Source: Halalkalibacillus sediminis (GTDB lineage: Bacteria > Bacillota > Bacilli > Bacillales > Alkalibacillaceae). Taken from it: a stretch of DNA of 64,000 nt. Shown one piece after another: positions 10,559-18,807 of the stretch. Location: assembly GCF_002844535.1 (NCBI RefSeq), contig NZ_PJNH01000001.1:992001-1056000 (forward strand), in the 5' to 3' direction. The position numbers and the translations under genes are program-made. The notes beneath the pieces are model-generated. The model was not told where the DNA came from. It worked only from the letters and a program-made list of their open reading frames with translations, and did no database searches. The first letter of the stretch is position 1, and every line of letters begins with the position of its first letter.

Positions 10559-11521
10559 CTAATCGTCTATTTGTGAAAAATAAACCTTTTCCAAATGCTC
10601 GATTTCATCCATCTTTTCTTGATGAATCCTAGATGGTGCTTCTTGTTGTTCATTACTTTCATTCACTTGCAGATAATTCTTCGCTAAATAGAGAACGGAT
10701 TCAGCGACCAATTCTGCATCCTCCATGTCTGGAGTGTATGGAAATGTGATGTACAAATAGCGATACAAAATCTGTTTCGTAAATTGATACATCGTAGCAT
10801 CTGATTGCTCCACAGAATCCAAATGTCTCAAACTAGCTTTAGCGAAATCACTTTCTAATACATCCGGCAAAGTAGCCGGTGAAAACCAATCACGTTGATT
10901 GAATTTTTCTACTTGGAACCGGTCCGTCACATCTTCATCCATGCACCATTGGAGAATTCCCGTTTTGATTACAGGATTCAAATTGCTGTCGCTCAAATAT
11001 GGCACTAACTGTTTCAAATAAGGCTGTATGGCATGTTTTCTATGGAAGGATAACAACTTCCACTGTTCTTGGAAATTCCCATTCTCGAGTGAAGTAAAAA
11101 AGTGATTCATGTGATCTTCAGCATCTTTAACTGTGGCAGTCGTCTGGAATTGCTTACTCATGTCATAGATTTGCTGGAAAGGTTCTTGGTATTCTTCAGG
11201 TAACAATGACATGTCTTGAACCTCATCCAACATATCAATTACTTCACTATATTGACTAGTCTGGAATAAAATCGTCAAATAAATATGTAAGTACTTATAA
11301 TAATTCTCTTCGTCCTCTTTCATTAATTTACGGCATAAACTAATAGCCTGATCATAGCGTGATAATTCAATCAGGCAAATCACTTTTGCTGTCAGGATAT
11401 CGTTTGATGCGGCATCGTATGTTTCTAACTTTTTGATATGTAATAATGCTTCTTCATAATTTTGGAGTTTTACAGCTTCGAGACTCTTATCCTCTAACTC
11501 CTTCCTCCATCCAGGGAACAT
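10559..11521 (-). CDS. TPR-repeat protein (YsoA-like)
   Basis: About 320 residues. Tetratricopeptide-like helices are visible in the N-terminal 110 residues (ALLHIKKLETYDAASNDI, AKVICLIELSRYDQAISLCRKL). The C-terminal part is helical without known motifs. The position upstream of tig matches ysoA in B. subtilis. I prefer the ATG at 11521 (MFPGWRKELEDKS), which has GGGGA 7 bases upstream. A scaffold or protein-binding role is likely from the TPR fold; the partner is unknown. Confidence 0.75.
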   Translation of the reverse strand: MFPGWRKELEDKSLEAVKLQNYEEALLHIKKLETYDAASNDILTAKVICLIELSRYDQAISLCRKLMKEDEENYYKYLHIYLTILFQTSQYSEVIDMLDEVQDMSLLPEEYQEPFQQIYDMSKQFQTTATVKDAEDHMNHFFTSLENGNFQEQWKLLSFHRKHAIQPYLKQLVPYLSDSNLNPVIKTGILQWCMDEDVTDRFQVEKFNQRDWFSPATLPDVLESDFAKASLRHLDSVEQSDATMYQFTKQILYRYLYITFPYTPDMEDAELVAESVLYLAKNYLQVNESNEQQEAPSRIHQEKMDEIEHLEKVYFSQIDD

Positions 11522-11749
11522 GATCAGATCCCCATTTTCGAAATTCATTTCAATCATCCTATTCTGAATTAAGTTACCTTGTTAAACGTTACCCCTTTTC
11601 ACTTTTTTGAAACATGCCTTATTCACTACTATAACACAACATATTTTCGTATATGTACCTGTTGCAAAAGAAAATTTATAAGCTCGAGGGCAACAGGGTG
11701 TTGTTCGCTTTAGCCTAACTGCACGGTGTTGCGAAAATAGGAGAAATTT

Positions 11750-12613
11750 TTAAGCATACCTTTTCAATATCCTGTCCACTAAACCTCCATAAGATTCACC
11801 AAACATGTTCAAATGGACCAATGAGTAATACAGTTGATAAATTGGCTTCAATACCTCGTAATCAGAAGATATCGGATATATCTCGTTATATGCATTATAA
11901 AAATCTTGAGTGAACCCTCCAAACATTTCGGTAAATGCAAGGTCAAAGTGTCGGTCGCCGTATAAAAAAGATGGATCAATGACATATGGGGTACCTTTAG
12001 GCCCTGGCAACCAGTTTCCACTCCACAGGTCCCCGTGCAAATAACTTGGTGCAATGTCATGTGGAATGTATTTTTCAAGGTTGTCGATTAAATGAATTAA
12101 TTTCTCTTCCCGTTTATCTGCAATTCGATGGCGTTCTCGACCTAATTCAAGTTGGCGCTCCAAGCGAAAGGTACGATAATAATCGACCCATTCTCTACAT
12201 AGTTGATTAGGCTGTGGTAAGTCCCCTATGAATGTCTGTTGATCCAACCCATGATATTCAGCATGAGAAAGATGCATCTTTGCGATTCTCTCTCCCAATA
12301 ACGACTGAGTCTCTTGGGTCGACTCACCCGACATCCATTCCATGACCAGAAAGGACTGACCTGGTTTATCCTGATATGCTAGCACTTCTGGTGTATCGAT
12401 CGAATCAGTTGACCGGATATTTTCAAGACCTTTAGCCTCCGCTTCAAAAAAATGAGCTGGAGCTGTGGCATGATATTTTACAAAGTATTGATTTTGGTCC
12501 ATCTCGACATAGTAGCTTTCATTGATTGACCCGCCACTGACTGATTGGATATTGCGAGCTGTACTTGACTCACCTGCCTGCTTTAAAGCTTCATCGATTA
12601 TTTCATCGAGCAT
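11750..12613 (-). CDS. Fructosamine kinase / ketosamine-3-kinase family protein
   Basis: A 287-residue aminoglycoside phosphotransferase-like kinase. The N-terminal nucleotide loop is VSGGSINESYYVE. The catalytic loop YLHGDLWSGNWL (about residue 196) carries the Brenner-type HGDLWxGN motif, and the metal-binding IDPS (variant of DFG) follows. Family members phosphorylate ketoamines on glycated proteins so that the sugar is released. It is a single gene with GGTGG before the ATG. Confidence 0.85.
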   Translation of the reverse strand: MLDEIIDEALKQAGESSTARNIQSVSGGSINESYYVEMDQNQYFVKYHATAPAHFFEAEAKGLENIRSTDSIDTPEVLAYQDKPGQSFLVMEWMSGESTQETQSLLGERIAKMHLSHAEYHGLDQQTFIGDLPQPNQLCREWVDYYRTFRLERQLELGRERHRIADKREEKLIHLIDNLEKYIPHDIAPSYLHGDLWSGNWLPGPKGTPYVIDPSFLYGDRHFDLAFTEMFGGFTQDFYNAYNEIYPISSDYEVLKPIYQLYYSLVHLNMFGESYGGLVDRILKRYA

Positions 12614-12683
12614 ATTGCCACCGCCTAACTTTAATGGTTAACCCTATTGTAGCAAATTCAATCATTAATTTTAAAAACAAAAA

Positions 12684-12712
12684 GACTGACACCTTTTTAA
12701 TAGGTATCAGCC
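12684..12712 (-). terminator. Terminator after the CwlO-like gene
   Basis: Stem GGCTGATACC / GGTGTCAGTC on the minus strand followed by TTTTTG, 21 bases after the stop codon at 12733. Confidence 0.8.
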
Positions 12713-12732
12713 TTTTATTGTAAACGTCTAAA

Positions 12733-14007
12733 TTAGTTAACGCGGCGAACGTGTCCCGCGAATTTCTCAGCCCAGTAGCCGCTAGTCATATCAGCTACTG
12801 CTACGCCAGTACTGTTCTGTGCACCTAAGAATTTACCTCCACCAAGGTAGATTCCAATGTGTCCATTAGTCTTGTAAGTATTGAAAAATACTAAGTCGCC
12901 AGGTTGAGCGTTGCTATAAGATACTTTTGTGCCAACACTTTGTAATGCTGCAGTACTTGACGGAATAGACTTTCCAGCTTGAGCGAATGCCCATGATAGG
13001 AAACCAGAACAGTCAAAACCACTTGGAGTCTTACCGCCCCAAACATAAGGAGTACCCATTACTTGATAACCAGCTTGGATTGCTGAAGAATAACTTCCGC
13101 TAGTCTTTTTACCTGACTGACTGTTACCAATACTTGACGATTTGTCTTCACTAGTTTTTGAGCTCACAGTTACAATATTCCCATTAGAACTATTGTTAGT
13201 TTCGCTAGCAACCGCTCGAGCTTGAGCTCTTTGTTCTCGCTCTTTAGCCGCAATTTCTCCTCGGATGTTGCTTTCAAGTGATGCTAAGTCACTATCTTTC
13301 ATTTTTAGTTCTTCTTGGAGAGCAATAAGATCAGTTTGTTTATCTTTCATTTCTTCTTTTTTCGATTCAGCTTGTTCTTTTTGATCTGCAATCAAGGTAA
13401 TCATACCCTCTAACTCTACTTTCATTTCCTCTAGCTCTGAAAGTTTTGATTGCACTTTTGATTGCTTTTCCTCAACCTCTTGCTTATCTTCTTGATGGCT
13501 TTCCATCAAATGACGATCAGATTCCATAATTTTATTCACTGCAGCAGTACGGCTGATGAATTCACCAAAATTTTTGGAACCTAGTACAACTTCCATATAA
13601 TTAATGCTTCCACCCTGCTTTTGGTAGGAAGATAAACGTTCTTTTAAAATATCTAGTCGAAGTTCAATACGTTTTTCAATAATATCAATTTCTTCTTGTA
13701 GCTCATCTATATCTTCTTGAGTGATATCAATCTTAGCTTCTGTCTCGTCTAGTTGTTCTTGGTTTTTTTCAGATGCTTCTCTTAGTTGTTCAATTTCTTG
13801 ATTCAATTCTTCAAGCTCGATTAATAAATCTGCCATTTCACTTTCTGCTTCGGACAAATTGCTTTTGATCTCTTGGCGTTCATCAGCAATTTTGGACTTA
13901 CGATCTTCAAGGTCATCAATAGTTTCTGCGTGAATAGAGGTACCAATCAGTGCTCCTCCAATAAGAATTGATAAAAAGGTTGCACTCGTCATTTTTTTAA
14001 GCTTCAA
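12733..14007 (-). CDS. Secreted peptidoglycan DL-endopeptidase, CwlO/PcsB-like
   Basis: A cell-wall hydrolase of about 424 residues. A signal peptide (hydrophobic TFLSILIGGALIGTSIHA, likely cleaved before ETIDD) is followed by a long coiled coil (about 30-250) rich in Glu, Gln and Lys. A Ser/Gly/Asn linker comes next, then an NlpC/P60 domain (about 310-424) with catalytic Cys in FDCSGFLSWAF and His in NGHIGIYLG. The coiled coil is the type held inactive or recruited by FtsEX in CwlO. I chose the TTG at 14007, which sits after GTAGGG; a GTG at 14025 is the alternative. Confidence 0.85.
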   Translation of the reverse strand: MKLKKMTSATFLSILIGGALIGTSIHAETIDDLEDRKSKIADERQEIKSNLSEAESEMADLLIELEELNQEIEQLREASEKNQEQLDETEAKIDITQEDIDELQEEIDIIEKRIELRLDILKERLSSYQKQGGSINYMEVVLGSKNFGEFISRTAAVNKIMESDRHLMESHQEDKQEVEEKQSKVQSKLSELEEMKVELEGMITLIADQKEQAESKKEEMKDKQTDLIALQEELKMKDSDLASLESNIRGEIAAKEREQRAQARAVASETNNSSNGNIVTVSSKTSEDKSSSIGNSQSGKKTSGSYSSAIQAGYQVMGTPYVWGGKTPSGFDCSGFLSWAFAQAGKSIPSSTAALQSVGTKVSYSNAQPGDLVFFNTYKTNGHIGIYLGGGKFLGAQNSTGVAVADMTSGYWAEKFAGHVRRVN

Positions 14008-14218
14008 TTCAATCCCTACCTTCACTATGTATCTAATAATCTATAAAATACTTTTAATTCAGCCTAATTGCAAGTCTACCATCAATAAGTTTCACAAAGG
14101 TTATCATAATATTACAATTACATTTCAAGAGGAGGTTTTTTGCGACGAATTTCGACAATTCGATCTCAAATTACCAAATAGTTCATTTATAATGTAATTA
14201 CATGTCAGAAAACAAAAA

Positions 14219-14246
14219 AACTCAAAAGCACATTTGCTTTTGAGTT
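14219..14246 (-). terminator. Terminator at the left edge of the relic
   Basis: Perfect stem AACTCAAAAGCA / TGCTTTTGAGTT; on the minus strand it is followed by TTTTTTTG. It would stop minus-strand transcription leaving the relic element. Confidence 0.75.
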
Positions 14247-14264
14247 GGTAATTTAAATTTAATG

Positions 14265-14285
14265 GCGTCCCAGGAGCGATTCGAA
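14265..14285. other. Decayed attachment site (tRNA-Arg 3' end fragment)
   Basis: Twenty-one bases are identical to the first part of the attL and attR cores (the 3' end of tRNA-Arg). The match then breaks up but continues weakly: TTCAGGTTTG...AGTTGAG here against TTCAGATTTG...AGTTGAG just inside attL at 17661-17687. This reads as the attL of an older, related prophage. Confidence 0.6.
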
Positions 14286-14355
14286 AGCCTGACCTTTTAG
14301 GTCTAGCATTCAGGTTTGTGTAGTTGAGTCACATTCTTATAAACCACTTATACTT

Positions 14356-14553
14356 TTACTTACTCAAACGTTCACGGTTTTCTTTCCTGGTGAGTACGTT
14401 AAGAGCCCAGATTAGTATTAGTGATAGGTAAACGAAAACTTCAACTGCATGAAACCTTATTTGAAGTACATAATACAAAATTATGACTATCAAAAGATAT
14501 ATCAACAATTCTATTGTGTTTAAAGTGTAATCTCTCTTCTATTTGTTTGACAT
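14356..14553 (-). pseudogene. Small two-TM membrane protein gene with an in-frame TAG at codon 5
   Basis: The ATG at 14553 (site GGAAGGAC upstream) gives MSNK and then TAG at 14539-14541. The same frame continues open for 60 codons with two hydrophobic stretches (LLIYLLIVIILYYVLQ and VFVYLSLILIWALNV) and ends in a charged tail. A good sigma-A promoter lies 35 bases upstream. I read it as a gene broken by a nonsense mutation in the relic; restart at an internal TTG is possible. Confidence 0.45.
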
Positions 14554-14587
14554 TTCTTTATGTCCTTCCTTTGACGCTGTTACCATT

Positions 14588-14616
14588 ATTATACAATTAG
14601 AGAATTCAGTTTGCAA
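14588..14616 (-). promoter_or_regulatory. Sigma-A promoter, TTGCAA-17-TATAAT, homologous to the one at 18808
   Basis: The -35 TTGCAA is at 14611-14616 and the -10 TATAAT at 14588-14593, with 17 bases between. The spacer and flanks resemble those of the prophage lipoprotein promoter (18808-18836), which supports a common origin of the two left ends. Confidence 0.7.
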
Positions 14617-14699
14617 AACAACACGGATAGAATACTTCATATAAAAGTGTCTGTTTCTCCATAGACAAGCATAACAATAAATGAAAGTTTTAGATGCAT

Positions 14700-14732
14700 A
14701 GAAGAGCTCTCCAATTAAGGAGAGCTCTTCTC
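14700..14732. terminator. Long perfect hairpin with AGAGCTCTCC stem
   Basis: The stem AGAAGAGCTCTCC / GGAGAGCTCTTCT surrounds AATTA. No T-run follows on either strand. A near copy is at 19650-19678 in the prophage, where it forms the end of the 48-residue gene. It sits 27 bases after the methyltransferase stop. Confidence 0.5.
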
Positions 14733-14758
14733 ATACTATGACTTTGTAAATATAACTA

Positions 14759-15343
14759 CTATTTTAATTGCGCTTTGAAGAGCAATTCATTGTAAAACAG
14801 TCCTTTCGGAAATTTGTTAATGGATAACACATTAAATCCTGCTCTTTTGAAATAACCTAAGTAGGAATCCTCATGTTGAATGAACTCCCCTTTGTCGAGT
14901 TTTTTCATTACCCAATTTTTAAGACATTTTTTATTAAGTAAGCAAGGCTCTAAAACGATCACTTCACTGTTTTCATTTTTCAGCACCCGACGAAACTCGG
15001 TAATATAGTGATCAATCTTCTCAACTGGTATATGATGCAATACTGCCACAATCATAATGATGTCAACTGAATTATTAGGTAACGGAAGTTGATACCCATG
15101 TAATGGTTTGAATTGATATTGTGGATACTTCTTTCTGGAATAACCAATTCTATCTAGGTCCGTGTCTAATCCTATATAATTTATAGGGGAAACAAGTATA
15201 CAGTTCGCACCCGTTCCTGACCCGAAGTCTAAAACAGTCTTTTGTTTAAAATCACAGTGTTTTTTAATTTGCTGGTGGATATACCTTTCATTGAACCAAT
15301 TAGGTCTAATGACCAGGTCATAAATGTGAGGGGACAGCTGCAT
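14759..15343 (-). CDS. SAM-dependent class I methyltransferase, substrate unknown
   Basis: About 194 residues. Motif I VLDFGSGTGAN (about residue 40), an acidic end of strand 2 in YIGLDTD, and the later strand VDIIMIVAVLHHIPVEKI are the Methyltransf_11 pattern. Family members methylate small molecules, lipids or proteins; nothing here fixes the substrate. I chose the ATG at 15343 because AAGGAG lies 8 bases before it. It is the only complete minus-strand gene in the relic. Confidence 0.7.
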   Translation of the reverse strand: MQLSPHIYDLVIRPNWFNERYIHQQIKKHCDFKQKTVLDFGSGTGANCILVSPINYIGLDTDLDRIGYSRKKYPQYQFKPLHGYQLPLPNNSVDIIMIVAVLHHIPVEKIDHYITEFRRVLKNENSEVIVLEPCLLNKKCLKNWVMKKLDKGEFIQHEDSYLGYFKRAGFNVLSINKFPKGLFYNELLFKAQLK

Positions 15344-15643
15344 GGTCAATCTCCTTAAATATTTTAAAATATACACTCTTCTCTATCTTGAACTGACTTT
15401 TTATTTTTATTCCAGCATATTTAAGGAAAATAATGTTCATAATCTTTTAAGTCAAAGTTATCTTAATGAAAAAAAGAGTGCCTCCAATTAATGGCTTCTC
15501 TCTTTATATCATGATATTCAAACATTCATTTACCTTGATAGTTGTAATTAATTTATAACACCAATTTGTTCTTGATTTCTTCATTATTATTTAAATTGTA
15601 GTATTTAAACTACTGCTAATGTTCTACCAGAGCAATCTCGCTA

Positions 15644-15652
15644 TGATATAAT
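15644..15652 (+). promoter_or_regulatory. Extended -10 promoter for riboswitch-receiver gene (relic copy)
   Basis: TGATATAAT (TGn plus TATAAT at 15647-15652). The same CTATGATATAAT stands at the equivalent place before the prophage copy (46192-46200). No clear -35 is seen, as expected for an extended -10 promoter. Confidence 0.6.
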
Positions 15653-15699
15653 TAGTAAAAGCTGTACTTGCCAGGGGCCCTGCTCTTGGCTTTTTAAAA

Positions 15700-15780
15700 A
15701 CTTAAAGGGCAAACCTTACGAAAGTAAGAGACGCAAAGCCACGGACCTAAGGACTTCTATGGTAGCCGGGCTGCAATCAC
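15700..15780 (+). ncRNA. Cyclic di-GMP-I riboswitch (GEMM), relic copy
   Basis: The conserved aptamer elements appear in order: GGGCAAACC, a GAAA-capped hairpin (CTTACGAAAGTAAG), GACGCAAAGCCACGG, CCTAAGG as tetraloop receptor, and ATGGTAGCCGGGCTGC. This matches the c-di-GMP-I consensus closely. Downstream, AATCAC (15775-15780) can pair with GTGATT (15802-15807), which overlaps the ribosome-binding region of the receiver gene. This suggests translational control; the direction of the switch is not known. Confidence 0.92.
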
Positions 15781-15801
15781 TTGTCCCTTTCTTGATGGAA
15801 G

Positions 15802-16173
15802 GTGATTTCTATTTATACTGTTGTGTTGGTTGACGATTCATGGTTTATTCGCCAGTGGTTGAAACAAATCTTAGAACAAACGGATCGATATCAGGTCATT
15901 GCTGAATCCTCAAATGGCAGAGAGGCTCTTCCTATCTATAAAAAGCACCATCCGGATATAGTAATTATGGACCTCATTATGGATGATTTAGATGGATTTC
16001 AAACGTTGTCACTTATGAAAAGACTATTTCCAGATGCTAAAGTCATCATGTGTTCTTCTCTAGCCCAACCTCATATCATCCAGCGATGTTTGGATTTAGG
16101 AGCAAAAGACTTTATAGAAAAACCATACTTTGAAGACCTCACTCGAAAATTAGATAAAGTGTTGATCGACTAA
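15802..16173 (+). CDS. Stand-alone response-regulator receiver domain (CheY-like), relic copy
   Basis: A 123-residue protein that is one receiver domain with no output domain. Acid pocket D11-D12 (VLVDDSWF), phospho-acceptor D57 (VIMDLIM), S85 (IMCSSLAQ) and K107 (FIEKPYF) are all present, so it should be phosphorylated. It is about 81 percent identical by my count to the prophage copy at 46352. It is controlled by a c-di-GMP-I riboswitch. The start is unusual: GTG at 15802 lies inside the GGAAGGTGA ribosome-binding motif, and ATT at 15811 has better spacing. CheY, Spo0F or adaptor-like roles are possible. Confidence 0.85.
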   Translation: MISIYTVVLVDDSWFIRQWLKQILEQTDRYQVIAESSNGREALPIYKKHHPDIVIMDLIMDDLDGFQTLSLMKRLFPDAKVIMCSSLAQPHIIQRCLDLGAKDFIEKPYFEDLTRKLDKVLID

Positions 16174-16198
16174 GCCAGTAAAAATCTGGCTTTTATTT
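16173..16198 (+). terminator. Terminator after relic receiver gene
   Basis: AGCCAG, seven-base loop, CTGGCT, then TTTATTTTTT. Confidence 0.8.
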
Positions 16199-16275
16199 TT
16201 TGCTTTTTTAGTCATTCGCCCATACATCAAGAAATTAGGAACCTAAACTGACGTTAAAAACTCAGGAGGAATTTC

Positions 16276-16479
16276 ATGCGTTTAGATCAAAGAGCAAAAG
16301 ATTTATTGAGTGAAGCTAGTTTGTATGGATTACTAACAAAAAGGTATGAATATGTGGAACCTCAGAAACACATGAGCTATTACCAAAGACATTTTAATGC
16401 TGTAATGCGACTCGAACAATATTTGATGCAACAAGGCTATAACCCTGGTCACGAGATGTCATCTCATCATCAAATGTAG
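16276..16479 (+). CDS. Small hypothetical protein, 67 residues
   Basis: I do not recognise the family. It is charged, with Tyr and His, and no membrane segment (MRLDQRAKDLLSEASLYG at the start, GHEMSSHHQM at the end). An AGGAGG site 7 bases before the ATG supports expression. It lies 100 bases after the receiver gene, beyond a terminator, so it is probably a separate unit. Confidence 0.5.
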   Translation: MRLDQRAKDLLSEASLYGLLTKRYEYVEPQKHMSYYQRHFNAVMRLEQYLMQQGYNPGHEMSSHHQM

Positions 16480-16882
16480 CTATCATGTGTGTTTATTAAT
16501 TTTATAATTTTGAAGCTACTTACACAAAATATCCTTTGCTTACCTATTTGGACAGTTTCACGTTAACAAAGCTCAAGCCGGAGTTAAAACTTAAAAAAGT
16601 AAAGGATTGGATAGTATTTGAATATGTAAATTAATCGCCAGAGCTGAAGCTCTGGCGATTAATTTATCTTTACACTCCCCATTTTATAAACCACCTACTA
16701 GACTTCAAAGTTCGATGTTTTGGCAACATTCAAATGATTAACTTCTAATCTACATCGCATTATATCGTGATGTGCATTATTTAAATGATGACTATTTTTT
16801 CTCTATTTTATTGACGTTGAATGACCACCTATACAACATATTTCTCCCTACATACCTTGATAGTGTAAGGAGGTGAAAAATA
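16480..16882. other. Intergenic stretch with one perfect hairpin (16631-16662)
   Basis: No supported gene. The palindrome TTAATCGCCAGAGC-tgaa-GCTCTGGCGATTAA has a 14-bp stem and a TGAA loop with AT-rich flanks. It may serve as a bidirectional terminator. The last 20 bases hold the AAGGAGGTGA ribosome-binding site of the next gene. Confidence 0.5.
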
Positions 16883-17272
16883 ATGTCATCAAGTTGTGAT
16901 AGATTAGCTAGAATTATTGGTGGTACTCCTCAAGTTTCAGATGGAGTATGTGTTGTTTCTAGACTAAGAAACATAGAAGCATCAATCTTGAACAGAAGAA
17001 CAAGATCTCCATTAGCTTTACCATTTGCATTATCATTTGAAAATTCAGTAGGTGGGCGAACACTTAACTTGGGTGAAACAGTAATTCTCCAAGAAGAAAT
17101 TAATCCTTTTATTTCAGCTCTCCGGTGGAGAGGCATAATGGTTACAGCTCTCCATAACCATTGGCTATTTGATGAGCCAAGGTTAATGTATATACACTGG
17201 GAAAAAATTGATAATCCATTTGATTTTGCAAGAGATAGTTTTGATGCTGCAGTAGAAGCAGGTTTATTTTAG
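16883..17272 (+). CDS. DUF1259-like (LpqO/LppY-type) domain protein
   Basis: A 129-residue protein whose C-terminal half (MVTALHNHWLFDEPRLMYIHW) matches the conserved H-x-H ... P-R-x-x-x-x-H core of DUF1259 proteins. There is no signal peptide. A strong AAGGAGGTG site precedes the ATG. The biochemical function is unknown. It is the last gene of the relic before the attL core of the intact prophage. Confidence 0.6.
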   Translation: MSSSCDRLARIIGGTPQVSDGVCVVSRLRNIEASILNRRTRSPLALPFALSFENSVGGRTLNLGETVILQEEINPFISALRWRGIMVTALHNHWLFDEPRLMYIHWEKIDNPFDFARDSFDAAVEAGLF

Positions 17273-17281
17273 TATAGTCTT

Positions 17282-17311
17282 AGCTCTCATTTTGAGAGCT
17301 TTCTTTTTTTT
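17282..17311 (+). terminator. Terminator after DUF1259-like gene
   Basis: AGCTCTCA-tt-TTGAGAGCT followed by TTCTTTTTTTT. Confidence 0.85.
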
Positions 17312-17523
17312 AATAAGCAGTACCTTATTTCGTATTTATTTTCTCAGTCTTATATGTACTACAACTTCTGAAATAGAAGCCTGTATTGTGACCTTCTTTC
17401 TTCTTGTTCGTATGAAATTTGGGGCCATAACCGTTTCCTCCTTAAAAATTCGCTTAATTGAAGTTCAACAGCTTTCTATTCGGTTGTCCTGCGGCTTAAC
17501 GTCCAACAATCGACAGCAAAAAA

Positions 17524-17582
17524 AAATCCGCCAAGTAACCGTTTAATTGGACGATGCCTTTAACGGTTGATATGACGGATTT
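17524..17582. terminator. Long interrupted hairpin just outside attL
   Basis: Arms AAATCCGCCAAGTAACCGTT and AACGGTTGATATGACGGATTT pair with small bulges. A-run on one side and T-run on the other make it a bidirectional terminator candidate between relic and prophage. The stretch 17312-17523 holds no supported gene. Confidence 0.6.
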
Positions 17583-17603
17583 TTAAAACGTTATTTTTTT
17601 AAG

Positions 17604-17651
17604 AGCGTCCCAGGAGCGATTCGAACGCCCGACCGACAGCTTAGAAGGCTG
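17604..17651. other. attL core
   Basis: 48 bases identical to 59258-59305 (attR), containing the 3' half of tRNA-Arg up to the anticodon arm. Here the tRNA is truncated and not functional. Confidence 0.93.
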
Positions 17652-17765
17652 GTGTAACTTTCAGATTTGTTCAGACTAAGTTGAGTTTCTACCTATTATA
17701 TATGCGGTTAGACAAACTCTACTTATTTTTGTTCAGACCACTTCAGGACAAATTGTGCTGAAATT

Positions 17766-17785
17766 CTGCCCCATTCCTGCCCCAA
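17766..17785. other. Putative integrase arm-binding repeats, left side
   Basis: Two tandem CTGCCCCA units at 11-base spacing, 115 bases inside attL. The same pair occurs at 59145-59164, 94 bases inside attR. This is the layout of arm-type sites in tyrosine-recombinase attP regions. The rest of 17652-18006 shows no supported gene. Confidence 0.55.
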
Positions 17786-18006
17786 CTTGTTGGAAAGAGA
17801 ATATTACCGCTTGAATTTAAAATAGACCATCAAATATTGATAACTTCCAAGGGGTGTACTTGTGTACGGAACATGTTAAAGGTAAATCAACTCAATTCAA
17901 GTGCAGTCAAATAGCTGATATAACAGTGTTTTTAAAATAGGTACATCAATTCGAATAAAACAAATTCAACATGTGGGGGTGGATTGGGGGTGTAGTAAAA
18001 TAAAAG

Positions 18007-18029
18007 AAGGGAGCCTTATAAGCTCCCTT
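18007..18029 (-). terminator. Terminator after prophage lipoprotein
   Basis: AAGGGAGC-ttataag-GCTCCCTT on the minus strand followed by CTTTTATTTT. Confidence 0.85.
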
Positions 18030-18059
18030 CATATTGATGTTGCGTTCGAATTGTTTTGA

Positions 18060-18779
18060 TTAATCGAATTCAACTTTAAATTCAGTTTTTTCCTCAATGG
18101 TTTCATAAGAATTTAAATCTGTAACAGAATCAAAAACCACTCTCAAGCTATCTACAACCTCATCGTTCAATATATACCCAACTACATAATTATCTTCGGT
18201 ACCTGCGTAAACCTCAGGTCCCAAAACGTCTCCGATTATATCCTCCGTGTATGCATCTATTTGTTGTTCATCAGCCACAATAGTATCCATACCATACCAA
18301 TAAACGTCCTTATCTGAAGTATTTTTAACATTAAACATTATTTGAAGATAGTGAACAGTTTTTTGGTCCGTCCCTAATACTGGTTGAAGATAATTTAAAC
18401 TCTGTTGATCTAAATCGGTCCACTCCAATACCTTAGCGTTAACTATATCAATCTCTATTGGGCCATGTTCAATTACTTCATCTATTTTTTTGACGTTTAT
18501 TAGCTCACGTTTTCCAGTACGATCTTCAGCTGTTTCTCCAATCTCCTGCAAAGCCCCGTACCTTTCTTCATTTCGGTCTTGATTGATTTCATTTTCTTCT
18601 TCCGATTCATTTTCTGTTTCAGATTCTTCTTGATTGCTGTTATCTCCATTTTCTTCGTGATTAACCCGTTCTTCTTCAGCTTCATCAGCGCTCTCTTTAT
18701 TAGTATCACTTGCTTGATCATCACCACTACAACCTACTAGCAACATCGCTAAACCCATGAATAGGATAAACTTCTTCAT
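18060..18779 (-). CDS. Lipoprotein with DUF5067-like domain
   Basis: About 239 residues. The signal peptide has a lipobox LLVGC, so the Cys at about residue 17 is lipidated and the protein anchored outside the membrane. An acidic low-complexity linker (Glu/Asn-rich, about 22-75) leads to a folded beta-rich domain (about 95-239) like DUF5067 proteins of Firmicutes. It is transcribed from a strong promoter at 18808-18836 and ended by its own terminator, so it is probably expressed in the lysogen. A role in surface modification or superinfection exclusion is inference only. Confidence 0.7.
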   Translation of the reverse strand: MKKFILFMGLAMLLVGCSGDDQASDTNKESADEAEEERVNHEENGDNSNQEESETENESEEENEINQDRNEERYGALQEIGETAEDRTGKRELINVKKIDEVIEHGPIEIDIVNAKVLEWTDLDQQSLNYLQPVLGTDQKTVHYLQIMFNVKNTSDKDVYWYGMDTIVADEQQIDAYTEDIIGDVLGPEVYAGTEDNYVVGYILNDEVVDSLRVVFDSVTDLNSYETIEEKTEFKVEFD

Positions 18780-18807
18780 CAAATCCCCCTAGATATGTAT
18801 TACCATG

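Noticed and set aside
14100-14200. WalR boxes before the CwlO-like gene
   Set aside because: TGTAAT copies are present but not with the 5-base spacing of the consensus.
17604-17651. tRNA-Arg gene at the left end
   Set aside because: Only the 3' half is present; past the core the sequence no longer pairs as a tRNA. It is attL.
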